64,000 bases of DNA from Bacillota bacterium (GTDB lineage Bacteria > Bacillota > Clostridia > Oscillospirales > Acutalibacteraceae): positions 496,001 to 560,000 of the forward strand of contig JAEWDK010000024.1 in NCBI GenBank assembly GCA_023390175.1, in the 5' to 3' direction. The translations under genes were made by a program, and so were the position numbers. The notes below the pieces were generated by a model. The model saw nothing but the letters and a program-made list of their open reading frames with translations. It was not told the origin of the DNA and did not search any database. This document shows positions 25,706 through 34,614 of this stretch, piece by piece (position 1 is the first letter of the stretch; the number at the start of each line of letters is the position of its first letter).

Positions 25706-25752
25706 AAAACCGGGCGGAATGCGATAGAAACAATCGCATTCCGCCCGGTTTT
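25706..25752. terminator. Bidirectional terminator between chemoreceptor and HD-GYP genes
   Basis: A 20-bp perfect stem (25706-25725 with 25733-25752) and a 7-nt loop. The arms begin with AAAA and end with TTTT, so the hairpin serves both converging genes. Confidence 0.9.
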
Positions 25753-25764
25753 GTGTTATTTGAG

Positions 25765-26874
25765 TTATTCGGCTGCAACGCTCAGCTGGCCGGTTGTGAT
25801 GTTGCAGACATCATCAATTACAATATTCTGAAAATCACGTTCCTCATATAAATCCAATATTTTTTCCGGCTGATTAAAAAGACGTATTACCGGACGCAAC
25901 GGGTGGCGTTCATTTTGCTGTGCAATAATAGCGATTTCCCCGTTGCTTAATTTTACACACGACCCGATCGGGTAAGGAGAAACCTTGTTCAAGAATGCTT
26001 CTACAACCGAAACGTCAAAAGCACTTCCGCTTGAGCCCATAATATACTCAATCGCCTCTGCCGGAGAAGAAGGGTTGCGATATGGCCGCACGGAGGTAAG
26101 CGCGTCATATACATCCGCAACGGAAATAATCCGCCCAAACAGAGGAATCTGTTCCCCTGCAAGACCGTTGGGGTACCCTGTTCCGTTAAACTTTTCATGA
26201 TGTGTCAGCACACCCGCGCAAATTTTATTATTCGCAAGGCGGTGCTTTAAAAAGAACTGCGCCCCCTTCGTCGGATGCTGTTTCACGATTTGAAATTCAT
26301 CGGTAGTAAGTCTTGCAGGTTTTGCAATAATTTCAATCGGAACCGACATTTTCCCAATATCATGCAGCAGGGCGCAAAAACCAAGTTCATACAAATCGTT
26401 TGTTTTTAATCCGAGGGAAAGCCCGATTGCGATAGACAGCACGGAAACGCCGAAGGAATGATTATAGGTATAATCATCATATATCTTCAGATTTTCAATG
26501 CTGAGCTTCGCTTCCCGATTGTTTTTCAACGCATTGACCAGTTTTTTGGAAACATCCATTGTCTGGTTAATACAGCTTATATTAATATTCTGCGCGGTTT
26601 TATCGAACATTTCAAAAACGCGCTGAACACTGGAAATGGCTTCCTCCTTTAATTCCCGTTTAATCGGAGAGCTCGATTTAAAAATCTCTTTTTTTTCATC
26701 TGAATGAATATAGGCGCCTAAAACATCCAATTCATCCAGTTTGTTGATATAATGCTGCGTTAAAATCTGACCGGATCGCAGCATTGCGATTTTACATGTT
26801 TTGTAATCATACAAATACACGTCCCGGTCCAGCATCATTCCTTCTTCAAGTTGGTCAATTGGAACAAAAGTCAT
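25765..26874 (-). CDS. HD-GYP domain cyclic-di-GMP phosphodiesterase
   Basis: A 369-residue protein. The N-terminal region (about 1-60, LEEGMMLDRDVYL) is the extended segment often found before HD-GYP domains. The catalytic domain contains LLHDIGK and HHEKFNGTGYP with the downstream SVADVYDALTS. Intact HD and GYP motifs indicate active hydrolysis of c-di-GMP. No membrane or receiver domain is present. A perfect sigma-28 promoter precedes it, so c-di-GMP removal is tied to late flagellar expression and opposes the PilZ brake encoded nearby. The ribosome site is weak (GAGAG). Confidence 0.92.
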   Translation of the reverse strand: MTFVPIDQLEEGMMLDRDVYLYDYKTCKIAMLRSGQILTQHYINKLDELDVLGAYIHSDEKKEIFKSSSPIKRELKEEAISSVQRVFEMFDKTAQNINISCINQTMDVSKKLVNALKNNREAKLSIENLKIYDDYTYNHSFGVSVLSIAIGLSLGLKTNDLYELGFCALLHDIGKMSVPIEIIAKPARLTTDEFQIVKQHPTKGAQFFLKHRLANNKICAGVLTHHEKFNGTGYPNGLAGEQIPLFGRIISVADVYDALTSVRPYRNPSSPAEAIEYIMGSSGSAFDVSVVEAFLNKVSPYPIGSCVKLSNGEIAIIAQQNERHPLRPVIRLFNQPEKILDLYEERDFQNIVIDDVCNITTGQLSVAAE

Positions 26875-26951
26875 GCAATATCATTTCTCTCTCATATTAT
26901 TTTTATTTCCATGGCTATTGCTTTTAGAATTATTTTATTATTATATATTAT

Positions 26952-26978
26952 ATATCGGTAAATTCAACCATATATTTA
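26952..26978 (-). promoter_or_regulatory. Sigma-28 promoter for the HD-GYP gene
   Basis: On the minus strand TAAA (26975-26978), a 16-nt spacer and CCGATAT (26952-26958): an exact match to the Bacillus sigma-D consensus, about 80 nt before the ATG. Confidence 0.8.
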
Positions 26979-27012
26979 CTTATTTTTCAAGGATAACTTT
27001 TATAATTCACAC

Positions 27013-27040
27013 TAAATTTTTTATCCGGTCGGTACGATAT
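27013..27040 (+). promoter_or_regulatory. Sigma-28 promoter for fliD-fliS
   Basis: TAAA (27013-27016), a 17-nt spacer and ACGATAT (27034-27040), about 55 nt before the fliD ATG. One -10 mismatch and a spacer one base longer than usual. Confidence 0.6.
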
Positions 27041-27093
27041 ATGTATTGAGAAGAATTTTTTTATTAATATAATCCGTCAGGAGGTTTTATAAA

Positions 27094-29406
27094 ATGATAG
27101 TTTCAAAAACAACCGGTACCACTTCCTCGCTTGCCACTGCGACTTCTTCAAAAAGACTGAGCGGTCTGGTTTCCGGTTTGGATACGGATACCCTGGTGCA
27201 GCAGATGTCGGCAGGGACGCAGAGTAAAATTGATAAACAGATGCAGAACAAACAGATTGCACTGTGGAGGCAGCAGTCTTACCGCGAAGTTACAAAAGCG
27301 CTGACGGAATTCCAAACCAAATATTTTTCTTCTTCCAGCAGCAGCAGCAGTATTTTGAGCACTGCCTTTTTTAATTCTACTTCAATTAATAATACATCCT
27401 CTTATGTAAATGTTTCCGGTTCATCCAGTGTAGCGAAAAATATGGTAATCAGCGGAATTTCAAGCCTTGCAAAACAGGCCGGCTTTTCTTCCACCCATCC
27501 GGTTTCAAACGGAAAAATCACAACGGGAGCAATTTATGATGACTTTGCCAGCAGCAAAGTTTCGGGGGAATTTGTTACCGTCAATTATGGCGGCAAAGAC
27601 TACAAGCTTACCGTAGACAGTGATTTGATGCTGGGATCGGCTGCTGATTCAACCGGTAATCTAAATACCATTATAGGAAATTTGAACGATCAGATTAATA
27701 AAATAGCTGATTTGAAAGGTAACGTGAGTTTCTCTACTGACGGAGCTGCCGTTACTTTAGCAGCAACAGCAAGCGGAACGGGCAATGTCGGTATTACCGA
27801 TGGCAGCACCGACCTTCTAACAGGTTTGGCCCTGACAAAGGGCACCCCATCTGCCTCATCCTTAACCGGGGGAGCTGTTGTGACGGCCAGCCTGTACACC
27901 TCGACAAATTTAGGCGATACTTTGGCGGGTTCCACCCTGTCATTCAGTTTAAATGGATTAACGAAAAACATTAAGTTTGATGAAACGGATAAAAGCAAAT
28001 ACGCGACTCTGAACGGTGCACCGGACAATTTAGTTACTTATTTACAGGGGAAATTAGACGCAGCTTATGGTACAGGAAACGTTACTGCGGTATTAGATAA
28101 CGGGGGCATTTCTTTCAAGGCAACAAATTCGACCTCTGTTCTTACTCTTTCCTCTTCTGACAAATCCGGTGTTCTCGGAATGAACGGTGCGCTGCGTATT
28201 TACGCGGGCGAGACAAACCGCATCAACACAAATAAAACGCTGGAAGATGTTTCAGCTAATTTGACAACACCTTTATCCGGTGCGGCTGCTGACGGAAGTT
28301 ACAAAATAAACGTCAACGGGAAGGATTTTACCTTTCAAAGCACGGACACCATTAACAGCATCATGACCACCATCAACAATGACAGCGATGCCAATGTTAC
28401 GCTCACCTATTCTAACACCACAAATACATTCAGTGCGGTTGCAAAAAACGGCGGCGCCAACAGCAAAGTTGATATCAACGATGTAACCGGAAATCTTGCG
28501 GCTTCTTTATTCGGTACCGTCGGCGAGCGTACCGTTACTACCGGCAAAGATGCGGTAATGAACATTAGCTTTGACGGCGGTGTGTCAACGCAAACAATTA
28601 CCCGCAGTGAAAACAGCTTTACACTGGACGGCGTAAATTTTAATTTGCTGGCTGAGGATCCTTCCGGCACTTCAGTAAATGCAGCTACTCCGATTAAATT
28701 TACAGTCAATAATAAAACCGATGATTTAATGACCAAGATTAAGGATTTTGTAACGGATTACAATAATATCATCAAATTGGTCAATAGTAAAGTAACTGAC
28801 AAGAAGCCGACCGACGGAACATACCTGCCGTTGACCGATGCACAGAAAAAAGAAATGAGCGAATCACAGATTACCAGTTGGGAAACGAATGCCAAAAAAG
28901 GTTTGCTGCAGAATGACACGCTTTTAAGTGCCGTAAGCCTGAATATGCGTTTGGCCATGACGGATCAGGTTTCGTCCTTAAAATCAGCACTTTACCAAAT
29001 CGGTATTTCATCTGCCAACTATTCAGACAACGGTGTGCTTACAATTGACGATACAAAGCTCAAGGATGCGCTTACCAATGACCCCGATAAAGTGTCCGCA
29101 CTGTTCACCAGTCCGGATGGCATTGCGACAAAACTACAGGATGTTATTAAGAAAAATGTAAATACCAGCATTGTTGACACCGGTGTCCTTGTTCAGAAAG
29201 CCGGCAGTGACGACAGCACAACCGACCTTAGCACCCTTGCAAGTGATATGAAGGGTTACGATACACAAATAACCGCTTTGAAAACACGGCTTGCAACCGA
29301 ACAGGAACAGTATTACGCTAAATTCACAAAGCTGGAGCAATACCTGAGCCAAATGAATTCTCAATCCAGTTGGTTCAGCAGCGGCAGCACCTCTTCCGGT
29401 TCCTAA
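27094..29406 (+). CDS. fliD: Flagellar filament cap protein FliD (HAP2)
   Basis: A 770-residue cap protein, long for the family because of an expanded central region. The N-terminal FliD domain (about 25-130, SGLVSGLDTDTLVQQM, ALWRQQSYREV) and the C-terminal coiled domain (about 530-760, TQITALKTRLATEQEQYYAK) are conserved. The middle is Ser/Thr-rich and contains flagellin-hook-like IN repeats. It caps the filament and folds flagellin at the tip after export. GGAGG lies 9 nt before the ATG. It is followed by fliS and a chaperone-like gene. Confidence 0.95.
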   Translation: MIVSKTTGTTSSLATATSSKRLSGLVSGLDTDTLVQQMSAGTQSKIDKQMQNKQIALWRQQSYREVTKALTEFQTKYFSSSSSSSSILSTAFFNSTSINNTSSYVNVSGSSSVAKNMVISGISSLAKQAGFSSTHPVSNGKITTGAIYDDFASSKVSGEFVTVNYGGKDYKLTVDSDLMLGSAADSTGNLNTIIGNLNDQINKIADLKGNVSFSTDGAAVTLAATASGTGNVGITDGSTDLLTGLALTKGTPSASSLTGGAVVTASLYTSTNLGDTLAGSTLSFSLNGLTKNIKFDETDKSKYATLNGAPDNLVTYLQGKLDAAYGTGNVTAVLDNGGISFKATNSTSVLTLSSSDKSGVLGMNGALRIYAGETNRINTNKTLEDVSANLTTPLSGAAADGSYKINVNGKDFTFQSTDTINSIMTTINNDSDANVTLTYSNTTNTFSAVAKNGGANSKVDINDVTGNLAASLFGTVGERTVTTGKDAVMNISFDGGVSTQTITRSENSFTLDGVNFNLLAEDPSGTSVNAATPIKFTVNNKTDDLMTKIKDFVTDYNNIIKLVNSKVTDKKPTDGTYLPLTDAQKKEMSESQITSWETNAKKGLLQNDTLLSAVSLNMRLAMTDQVSSLKSALYQIGISSANYSDNGVLTIDDTKLKDALTNDPDKVSALFTSPDGIATKLQDVIKKNVNTSIVDTGVLVQKAGSDDSTTDLSTLASDMKGYDTQITALKTRLATEQEQYYAKFTKLEQYLSQMNSQSSWFSSGSTSSGS

Positions 29407-29447
29407 CGATAAAACTTAAAATCACCGACAACGGAGGGTACCCGAAC

Positions 29448-29825
29448 ATGCAGAATAACCCTATTATGCAGTATAAAGAGCAGTCCATTAACACCATGTC
29501 CAAAGGGGAGCAGCTGATTACCCTTTTTGATGAAGCTTTAAAAAATCTTCATTACGGTTCCATGATGCTGAAGGACAAAAATTACGCTACTGCGCAGAAG
29601 TGCACGGGAAAGTGTAAAAATATTTTCAACTATCTTTCTTCCGTACTGGATCGGAAATACAGTATTTCGGAAGATTTGTATCAGCTGTACTATTTTGTCA
29701 ACCAGCAGGTCATCAAGGCGGAGGTTCGCCGTGACGCGTCCGTTTTGGATGAATTGGTGCCCTTGGTGGAAAACATGCGCGACACTTGGGTACAGGCTGA
29801 AAAGCTCAGCCATATGAATAAATAA
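29448..29825 (+). CDS. fliS: Flagellar export chaperone FliS
   Basis: A 125-residue helical protein with the FliS hallmarks: a YKEQSINTMSKGEQLITLFDE start, KNLHYGSMML and a conserved four-helix core. FliS binds the C-terminus of flagellin in the cytosol, prevents early polymerisation and, in Bacillus, helps release FliW. The ATG with GGAGGG 9 nt upstream is chosen. It lies 41 nt after fliD in the same transcript. Confidence 0.95.
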   Translation: MQNNPIMQYKEQSINTMSKGEQLITLFDEALKNLHYGSMMLKDKNYATAQKCTGKCKNIFNYLSSVLDRKYSISEDLYQLYYFVNQQVIKAEVRRDASVLDELVPLVENMRDTWVQAEKLSHMNK

Positions 29826-29852
29826 GACGCCGTTTCCCATATGGAGGCATAT

Positions 29853-30296
29853 ATGTTCAGTGAAGAAATTATGACCTGTCTGGAACAGAAAGAGCTTTTG
29901 CTCACTCAAATATTAAACCTTACCAAACAGATAGAGGTACGCTGTAGCGAGCCGGAAATCAGTCTGGAGCATTTTTTGGATCAGCGCGGTTCCTTAATGC
30001 AAAGAGTTGACAAGTGTAACAATTTGATTGAAGGTCAGGTTGCTCAAATGCTGCCCGAGCAGCAGAATCGGGCGAATCTGATTTTGAATCTGAAGATTGA
30101 CGAAGCGGATTGCAGCGAACAGGAACGAGCCGCGTTTGAGCTGGCAAAAAAATGCAGCTCGCTATTGCAGCGCGCCGCCGACTTGGACAAATCCGCAAAT
30201 GACTTGATTAAACAGCAATACGAAGATGTAAAGAAAAAGATAAAGCAAACACGCAAACCGGTCAAAGGACAAAGCATGTTCCTTAACCCCCGTTAA
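29853..30296 (+). CDS. Small helical FliT/FlgN-like flagellar chaperone (tentative)
   Basis: A 147-residue, all-helical, charged protein with heptad-like regions (about 10-60 and 90-130) and no membrane segment. The position after fliD-fliS is that of fliT in other genomes, and length and helicity fit a FliT or FlgN-type chaperone for FliD, but sequence identity is too weak to be sure. The start at 29853 is chosen because GGAGG lies 5 nt upstream. A strong bidirectional terminator follows. Confidence 0.65.
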   Translation: MFSEEIMTCLEQKELLLTQILNLTKQIEVRCSEPEISLEHFLDQRGSLMQRVDKCNNLIEGQVAQMLPEQQNRANLILNLKIDEADCSEQERAAFELAKKCSSLLQRAADLDKSANDLIKQQYEDVKKKIKQTRKPVKGQSMFLNPR

Positions 30297-30318
30297 TCTG
30301 TCTTTCCCTGACCGTTTC

Positions 30319-30380
30319 AAAATAAAGGCTTTCTTTCAAATTCACCGGACATTCCGGATTTGAAAGAAAGCCTTTATTTT
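30319..30380. terminator. Bidirectional terminator between fliDS and cheD
   Basis: A 23-bp perfect stem (30319-30341 with 30358-30380) with a 16-nt loop. Arms start with AAAATAAAGG and end with CCTTTATTTT, so it ends both the rightward fliD-fliS transcript and the long leftward flagellar operon. Confidence 0.92.
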
Positions 30381-30394
30381 AATCCTTTTCATCA

Positions 30395-30880
30395 CTAATA
30401 TGTTTTCACTCCGTTTGAAAAAGATTTAACCACCATCTTGCCGTCTTCTGTGTAGAAATAAACTGTTCTGCCGTAGTTCAGCCCGGTGTCTTCCGCGAGA
30501 ATTGGAATATGAAATCCCTGCAGGCTGCTCTTCACCGCTATCACATTGCGCTGCCCTATGTTGCCGAATGTCGAATCACCGGACACTTCAAACATCTTCG
30601 CACCGCCCGCGATTTTCGCCACGATCCTTCTGCGTAAGACGCCCATCCGGTCCATCTGCTCAAGCATCTGCGGAATGCAGGTATCCGCAAACCGATACTT
30701 GTTCTCATTCGGATTGCTTTGCGGGAAATTCGGCAGCATAATATGCCCCAGCCCGCCAACCTTCATCACCGGATCGTACAAACAAATTCCGACACAGGAC
30801 CCCAGCGCATAAGTGACAAGCGAATCCGTGCTTTTTACAATTTTCATATCTGAAATGCCAATGGTAACCACATTACTCAT
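30395..30880 (-). CDS. cheD: Chemoreceptor glutamine deamidase CheD
   Basis: A 161-residue CheD. The catalytic cysteine lies in LGSCVGICLYDP and the histidine in GGLGHIMLP, with the GGAKMF segment following. CheD deamidates receptor glutamines and is held by CheC in the Bacillus-type feedback loop. It overlaps cheC by 4 bp and is the last gene of the 26-kb flagellar operon. Confidence 0.95.
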   Translation of the reverse strand: MSNVVTIGISDMKIVKSTDSLVTYALGSCVGICLYDPVMKVGGLGHIMLPNFPQSNPNENKYRFADTCIPQMLEQMDRMGVLRRRIVAKIAGGAKMFEVSGDSTFGNIGQRNVIAVKSSLQGFHIPILAEDTGLNYGRTVYFYTEDGKMVVKSFSNGVKTY

Positions 30881-31500
30881 AACTCTATACCCAATTTCTG
30901 CATTAATCTACTTAAGGAATCCATGGTGGGGACAAGCAGCATGTTTGCTGAAACATCCTTGTTATCACTTAGAAAATCGTCTTCAATAAAAATAATTTTA
31001 TCGGATACGGAGCTCATCTCAATTGCCGGTACGCTCAGAATCGCACCAACCATATCGACCGTAATGGCAGGCACGGAGGTTTTCATATTCAGCTGAGAAA
31101 GTGTGCTGATGGAACCTGCATATGCCGAAATCATGATGTTGCCGATTTCAGATATGGCGGAAAGCTCCATTTCCGATAATTTGTCACAGCTGACATCTTC
31201 CACACCCAGCAGAGATGTAAGCACGGTTTTCGCAAAATTCTGCTCTATGATAAACATCATAATTCCTTCAATGTCACCATAGAGCTTTGCTAAAATACCG
31301 ATCACTGCATTTTCGGGGCCGCCGAGCGCATTTGCGGCATCGTTGATATCCAAAATTCGAACGGTCGGGACCGTCATGTCAACTTCCGCGTTGAGCATTT
31401 GCGAAAGCGACGTTGCCGCATTGCCCGCGCCGATATTTCCGATTTCTTTCAGAACATCAATATGCATATCATTCAGTTGTTCTAAATTAAGAATTGACAT
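30877..31500 (-). CDS. cheC: CheY-P phosphatase CheC
   Basis: A 207-residue CheC with two phosphatase motifs of the E-x2-N-x22-P type: EIGN with the proline 23 residues later near residue 40, and a second EIGN repeat in the middle. Both asparagines and prolines are intact. CheC dephosphorylates CheY-P and binds CheD. AAGGAG precedes the chosen ATG; the seven codons upstream of it lack a ribosome site. It overlaps cheD. Confidence 0.93.
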   Translation of the reverse strand: MSILNLEQLNDMHIDVLKEIGNIGAGNAATSLSQMLNAEVDMTVPTVRILDINDAANALGGPENAVIGILAKLYGDIEGIMMFIIEQNFAKTVLTSLLGVEDVSCDKLSEMELSAISEIGNIMISAYAGSISTLSQLNMKTSVPAITVDMVGAILSVPAIEMSSVSDKIIFIEDDFLSDNKDVSANMLLVPTMDSLSRLMQKLGIEL

Positions 31501-31602
31501 AATAACTCCTTGCCGCCGCACATCGGCTGTTCCGCAAAACGCCCCCTTCCCTGCGGTTTTATTAAAAGGGGCTCCTGTTTATGTGTGCTTCTGCCTCATT
31601 TC

Positions 31603-33099
31603 TCAAGTAATGTCGGACGGCAGAACCGGGCCAAAAACGATACGTTCCTGATCCGCATAAAACTTCATATTGCTGTATTCACTTTGAATATTGATCGTAT
31701 GCGGCCCGATTACCATTTTTGTACCGGGGTAAACAATCCCCTGGCCGACAATATTATAGTCAATCAAATTTGCTGTTTTTTGCTGCAGGCTGCTGATTTG
31801 CTTTTTAATCGATTCAACTGCCTCGGTAAGCTTGCTCTTTTTCACAATGGACGCTTTCAAAAGCAGCTTGCCGCGTTCGGAGCCTTGCTGACCGCTTTCG
31901 GAAAGCTGCTGCACCAAGGCCGTATAGGTTCCCTGAAACTCTTCCAACTCCTTCTGTGCCTGCTCCAGCCTTAGGTTGAGCTTCTCGGTATTATTCTCTT
32001 CACGGTCGGACACAAGAAGCGCGGAAAGTGCCTTGGATTCAATGGAAACACGCGTCATGGTGCTTCCGGCGGTTCCGATGTTTTTTGCACAGATCCTTTG
32101 ACCCACCTGGTAACTGCCGCCGATTAAAGAAGCCCTGCTCCCTTTCAGAATAATAGAGCCGCCCGCTGTCACACGGCAGTTTAAAAGAACATCCGCATAG
32201 ATATCGTTGTCGGAAATCAAAGTTGCGTTCTCAAAATATTTGCCGACAATGTTTCCGCCGGCTTTTAAAATTCCTTTTCCCATCCCGTTCATGCCGTTGG
32301 AAAGGAATACGCTTCCCTTCGCTTCCAGCATAGCACCTTCCACCATGCCACGAACGGTAATATCCTGCCCGGCTTTTACGGAAAAGCCCTCACGCACATC
32401 CTTCTGCACAATTACAGAGCCATTGGAATGTACGTTGCCGGAAGCACTGTCCACGTTGCCGCGCACCATAAAAACATCGTTTACATTAATCGTGGAGTTG
32501 AGGTATTCAATGCAGCCGTCCACGGCAGCAAGAAGCGACAGCTTGTCCTCCGAAACAACGGTATTTGTTCCGGACGGAAGGGTGGGCAGCTTTCCCGGGA
32601 GAAAGGGCATTACATTCCCATAGATATCCATCCCGTCTTTGCCTGACTGCGGCGTAGTAATGGTGCACAGCACGTCGCCTTTGGAAATATTCTTCACCAG
32701 CCCCAGATCGTGGAAATCAACCGTGCCGTCCTCCCGCTCTTTGGGCTTTAAATTTTTGTCCGTGTTAAAAGTGTAGTCAATCCGTCCGTCAACCCCATCC
32801 TCAGGAAGGACTCCCCTTGCACAGGTCAGTTCCGAATAAAATCTTTTCTCTTCGCAAAAAGAACGTATGGTATCTTCGCAGATTCCATAAACAATTCCAT
32901 TTTCCTTCAGAAAGTCACAAATCTGCTCATATGAAACTGTTTGCCCGGTAACCGCCGGCTTAATACGCAGATAAGCTGTGATATTATCTGTGGAGACGTG
33001 CAGTGTAAATTCAGGTTTTGCTTCCTCAGCGGGGTTCGCTGCCGGGTTTGTTCCCGCAGTGCTTTGCTCATTTGCCGCAAGGCTGGAATCGGCACTCAT
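31603..33099 (-). CDS. FapA/DUF342 family protein
   Basis: A 498-residue protein of the FapA family. A polar N-terminal segment leads to the FapA domain, with many short beta repeats rich in G, N and V around residues 190-340 (VRGNVDSASGNVHSNGSV is one), suggesting a parallel beta-helix. A coiled coil follows (about 360-440). Members are common inside flagellar operons of Clostridia and in Vibrio affect cell surface or polarity, but no fixed role is known. Its place between flgG and cheC points to a flagellar or polar function. The start is ATG at 33099. Confidence 0.82.
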   Translation of the reverse strand: MSADSSLAANEQSTAGTNPAANPAEEAKPEFTLHVSTDNITAYLRIKPAVTGQTVSYEQICDFLKENGIVYGICEDTIRSFCEEKRFYSELTCARGVLPEDGVDGRIDYTFNTDKNLKPKEREDGTVDFHDLGLVKNISKGDVLCTITTPQSGKDGMDIYGNVMPFLPGKLPTLPSGTNTVVSEDKLSLLAAVDGCIEYLNSTINVNDVFMVRGNVDSASGNVHSNGSVIVQKDVREGFSVKAGQDITVRGMVEGAMLEAKGSVFLSNGMNGMGKGILKAGGNIVGKYFENATLISDNDIYADVLLNCRVTAGGSIILKGSRASLIGGSYQVGQRICAKNIGTAGSTMTRVSIESKALSALLVSDREENNTEKLNLRLEQAQKELEEFQGTYTALVQQLSESGQQGSERGKLLLKASIVKKSKLTEAVESIKKQISSLQQKTANLIDYNIVGQGIVYPGTKMVIGPHTINIQSEYSNMKFYADQERIVFGPVLPSDIT

Positions 33100-33133
33100 C
33101 TGAGTCACTTCTTTCTTATCTGCTGTAAAGCGG

Positions 33134-33838
33134 TTATCTTAACCCATTTACAGTCTGCATAATTTCGTCAGAAAGCTGAACAATTTTGGAATTAAACTGA
33201 AACGAACGCTGAAGTTCAATAACAGAAACCATTTCATCCGCGACATTAGCGGCAGAGCCCTCGAGCCATCCTTTTTTTAATTCCGGTTCAGCCACTGTTT
33301 TCGCCGCTCCGGAGGTGTTTGTCGCGCTGAAGTAGGTGTTGCCTTCCCGTGACAGTCCGTCGCAATTGTCAAAGGAAAAAACACCGATGTTCGGTTTTTC
33401 CTGCTCGTTTGCCACGGTGATCGGCCGGCCCGCGGAATTAAGCACATAGCTGCCTTCCGAATCCACCAGATAATTTGTATTCTGCTGTGCTGAGATATGG
33501 AAATTTCCGTTCCGTGTATATTTTATCTGCCCGTTTTTTTCAACGGCAAAAAATTCATTGGGCTTTGTCGGAGCATAGTCAAAGGGCTGCTGGGTTTCCT
33601 GAAGGCTGCCCTGTGTAAACAGCGTATCCGTTTTTTGGAGCTTTGTGCCATGGCCGCTCTTCAAGTCGGTATTTGCACCCGCGGCCGCGTTCATATTGGT
33701 ATAAATCAAATCCGCAAAAGACGGCGTTGAAGCTTTGTAGCCATTCGTAGATACATTGGCAATGTTATTCGCAGTGACATCAAACCCTTTTTGCAGCTGA
33801 ATTGTGCCGGTTGCTGCCGTATAAAAAGAACTGATCAT
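33134..33838 (-). CDS. Flagellar rod protein of the FlgG/FlgF family (copy 2)
   Basis: A 234-residue rod/hook-type protein with the N-terminal D0 motif ATGTIQLQKGFDVTANNIANVSTNGYK and the C-terminal VIELQRSFQFNSKIVQLSDE helix. Together with the preceding homologue it corresponds to the FlhO/FlhP pair of Bacillus, which are FlgF/FlgG-type distal rod proteins. It is exported through the flagellar type III gate. GGGGAGG lies 12 nt before the ATG. Which of the two copies is FlgF and which FlgG is not settled from sequence. Confidence 0.9.
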   Translation of the reverse strand: MISSFYTAATGTIQLQKGFDVTANNIANVSTNGYKASTPSFADLIYTNMNAAAGANTDLKSGHGTKLQKTDTLFTQGSLQETQQPFDYAPTKPNEFFAVEKNGQIKYTRNGNFHISAQQNTNYLVDSEGSYVLNSAGRPITVANEQEKPNIGVFSFDNCDGLSREGNTYFSATNTSGAAKTVAEPELKKGWLEGSAANVADEMVSVIELQRSFQFNSKIVQLSDEIMQTVNGLR

Positions 33839-33862
33839 AGTAAAGCATCCTCCCCAAAAAAA

Positions 33863-34597
33863 TTATATCTTCCCAATATCGGTAACCGCTCTGGCCAGCA
33901 CCTGATCGTACATTTTAATTGCCTGTGAACAGGTTTGAAGATTGCGCTGCGCGGAAATCGCATTTGTCATTTCCTGTGCGGAATCCACATTGGAGCCTTC
34001 GATTGACTTCCACAGGATATTGGGGTTTTGCATCAGAGCTGCGCCGCCCGCTGCCGTGAACATTCCTTCCCCTGTTGTTTTCAGGTTATTATAATCCGCA
34101 AAGTTATAAACAGCGATCTTGTCCGTCACGTTTCCGTTTACGGAAAGGTTGCCCTGTGAATCTGCGGTAAAATTGTCCGTTCCAATATGAATCGGGCCGT
34201 TATTTCCCAACACTCGCCCCTGACCCTTCAGAATAAGATAACCCTGATCATCTACATTGAAGCTGCCGTTGCGTGTATATACCGTGCCGTTTTGACCCTG
34301 CACCGCAAAAAAACCTTCCCCCTGAATGGCAAAGTCCAAATTGCGTTCGGTACTTTTGAGAGTGCCTTCGGAATGGATGGTATTCGTTTTATCCGCCGCA
34401 GCAATCATGCTCATGCTGCCGATCGGTGTTTTTTGCGAGTCCACGCGGTTAATTACCATATTCCCAAACGTGGTGACGGATACTTCCTTTTTCTTATACC
34501 CCGGCGTTTCCAAATTGGCTAAATTGTTGCTGATACCGGATAAAATCCGGCTTTGTGTCAGCATGCCGGAACCCAGCGCGTAGAATCCTCTTACCAT
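33863..34597 (-). CDS. Flagellar rod protein of the FlgG/FlgF family (copy 1)
   Basis: A 244-residue rod protein with LSGISNNLANLETPGYKKKEV at the N-terminus (D0) and EMTNAISAQRNLQTCSQAIK near the C-terminus. It lies directly downstream of fliA and 24 nt upstream of copy 2; the pair should build the rod with FlgB and FlgC. GGGAGG precedes the ATG. The D1 region (GEGFFAVQ, TRNGSF) is normal. Confidence 0.92.
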   Translation of the reverse strand: MVRGFYALGSGMLTQSRILSGISNNLANLETPGYKKKEVSVTTFGNMVINRVDSQKTPIGSMSMIAAADKTNTIHSEGTLKSTERNLDFAIQGEGFFAVQGQNGTVYTRNGSFNVDDQGYLILKGQGRVLGNNGPIHIGTDNFTADSQGNLSVNGNVTDKIAVYNFADYNNLKTTGEGMFTAAGGAALMQNPNILWKSIEGSNVDSAQEMTNAISAQRNLQTCSQAIKMYDQVLARAVTDIGKI

Positions 34598-34614
34598 TGT
34601 TCAGCCTCCCAAAC

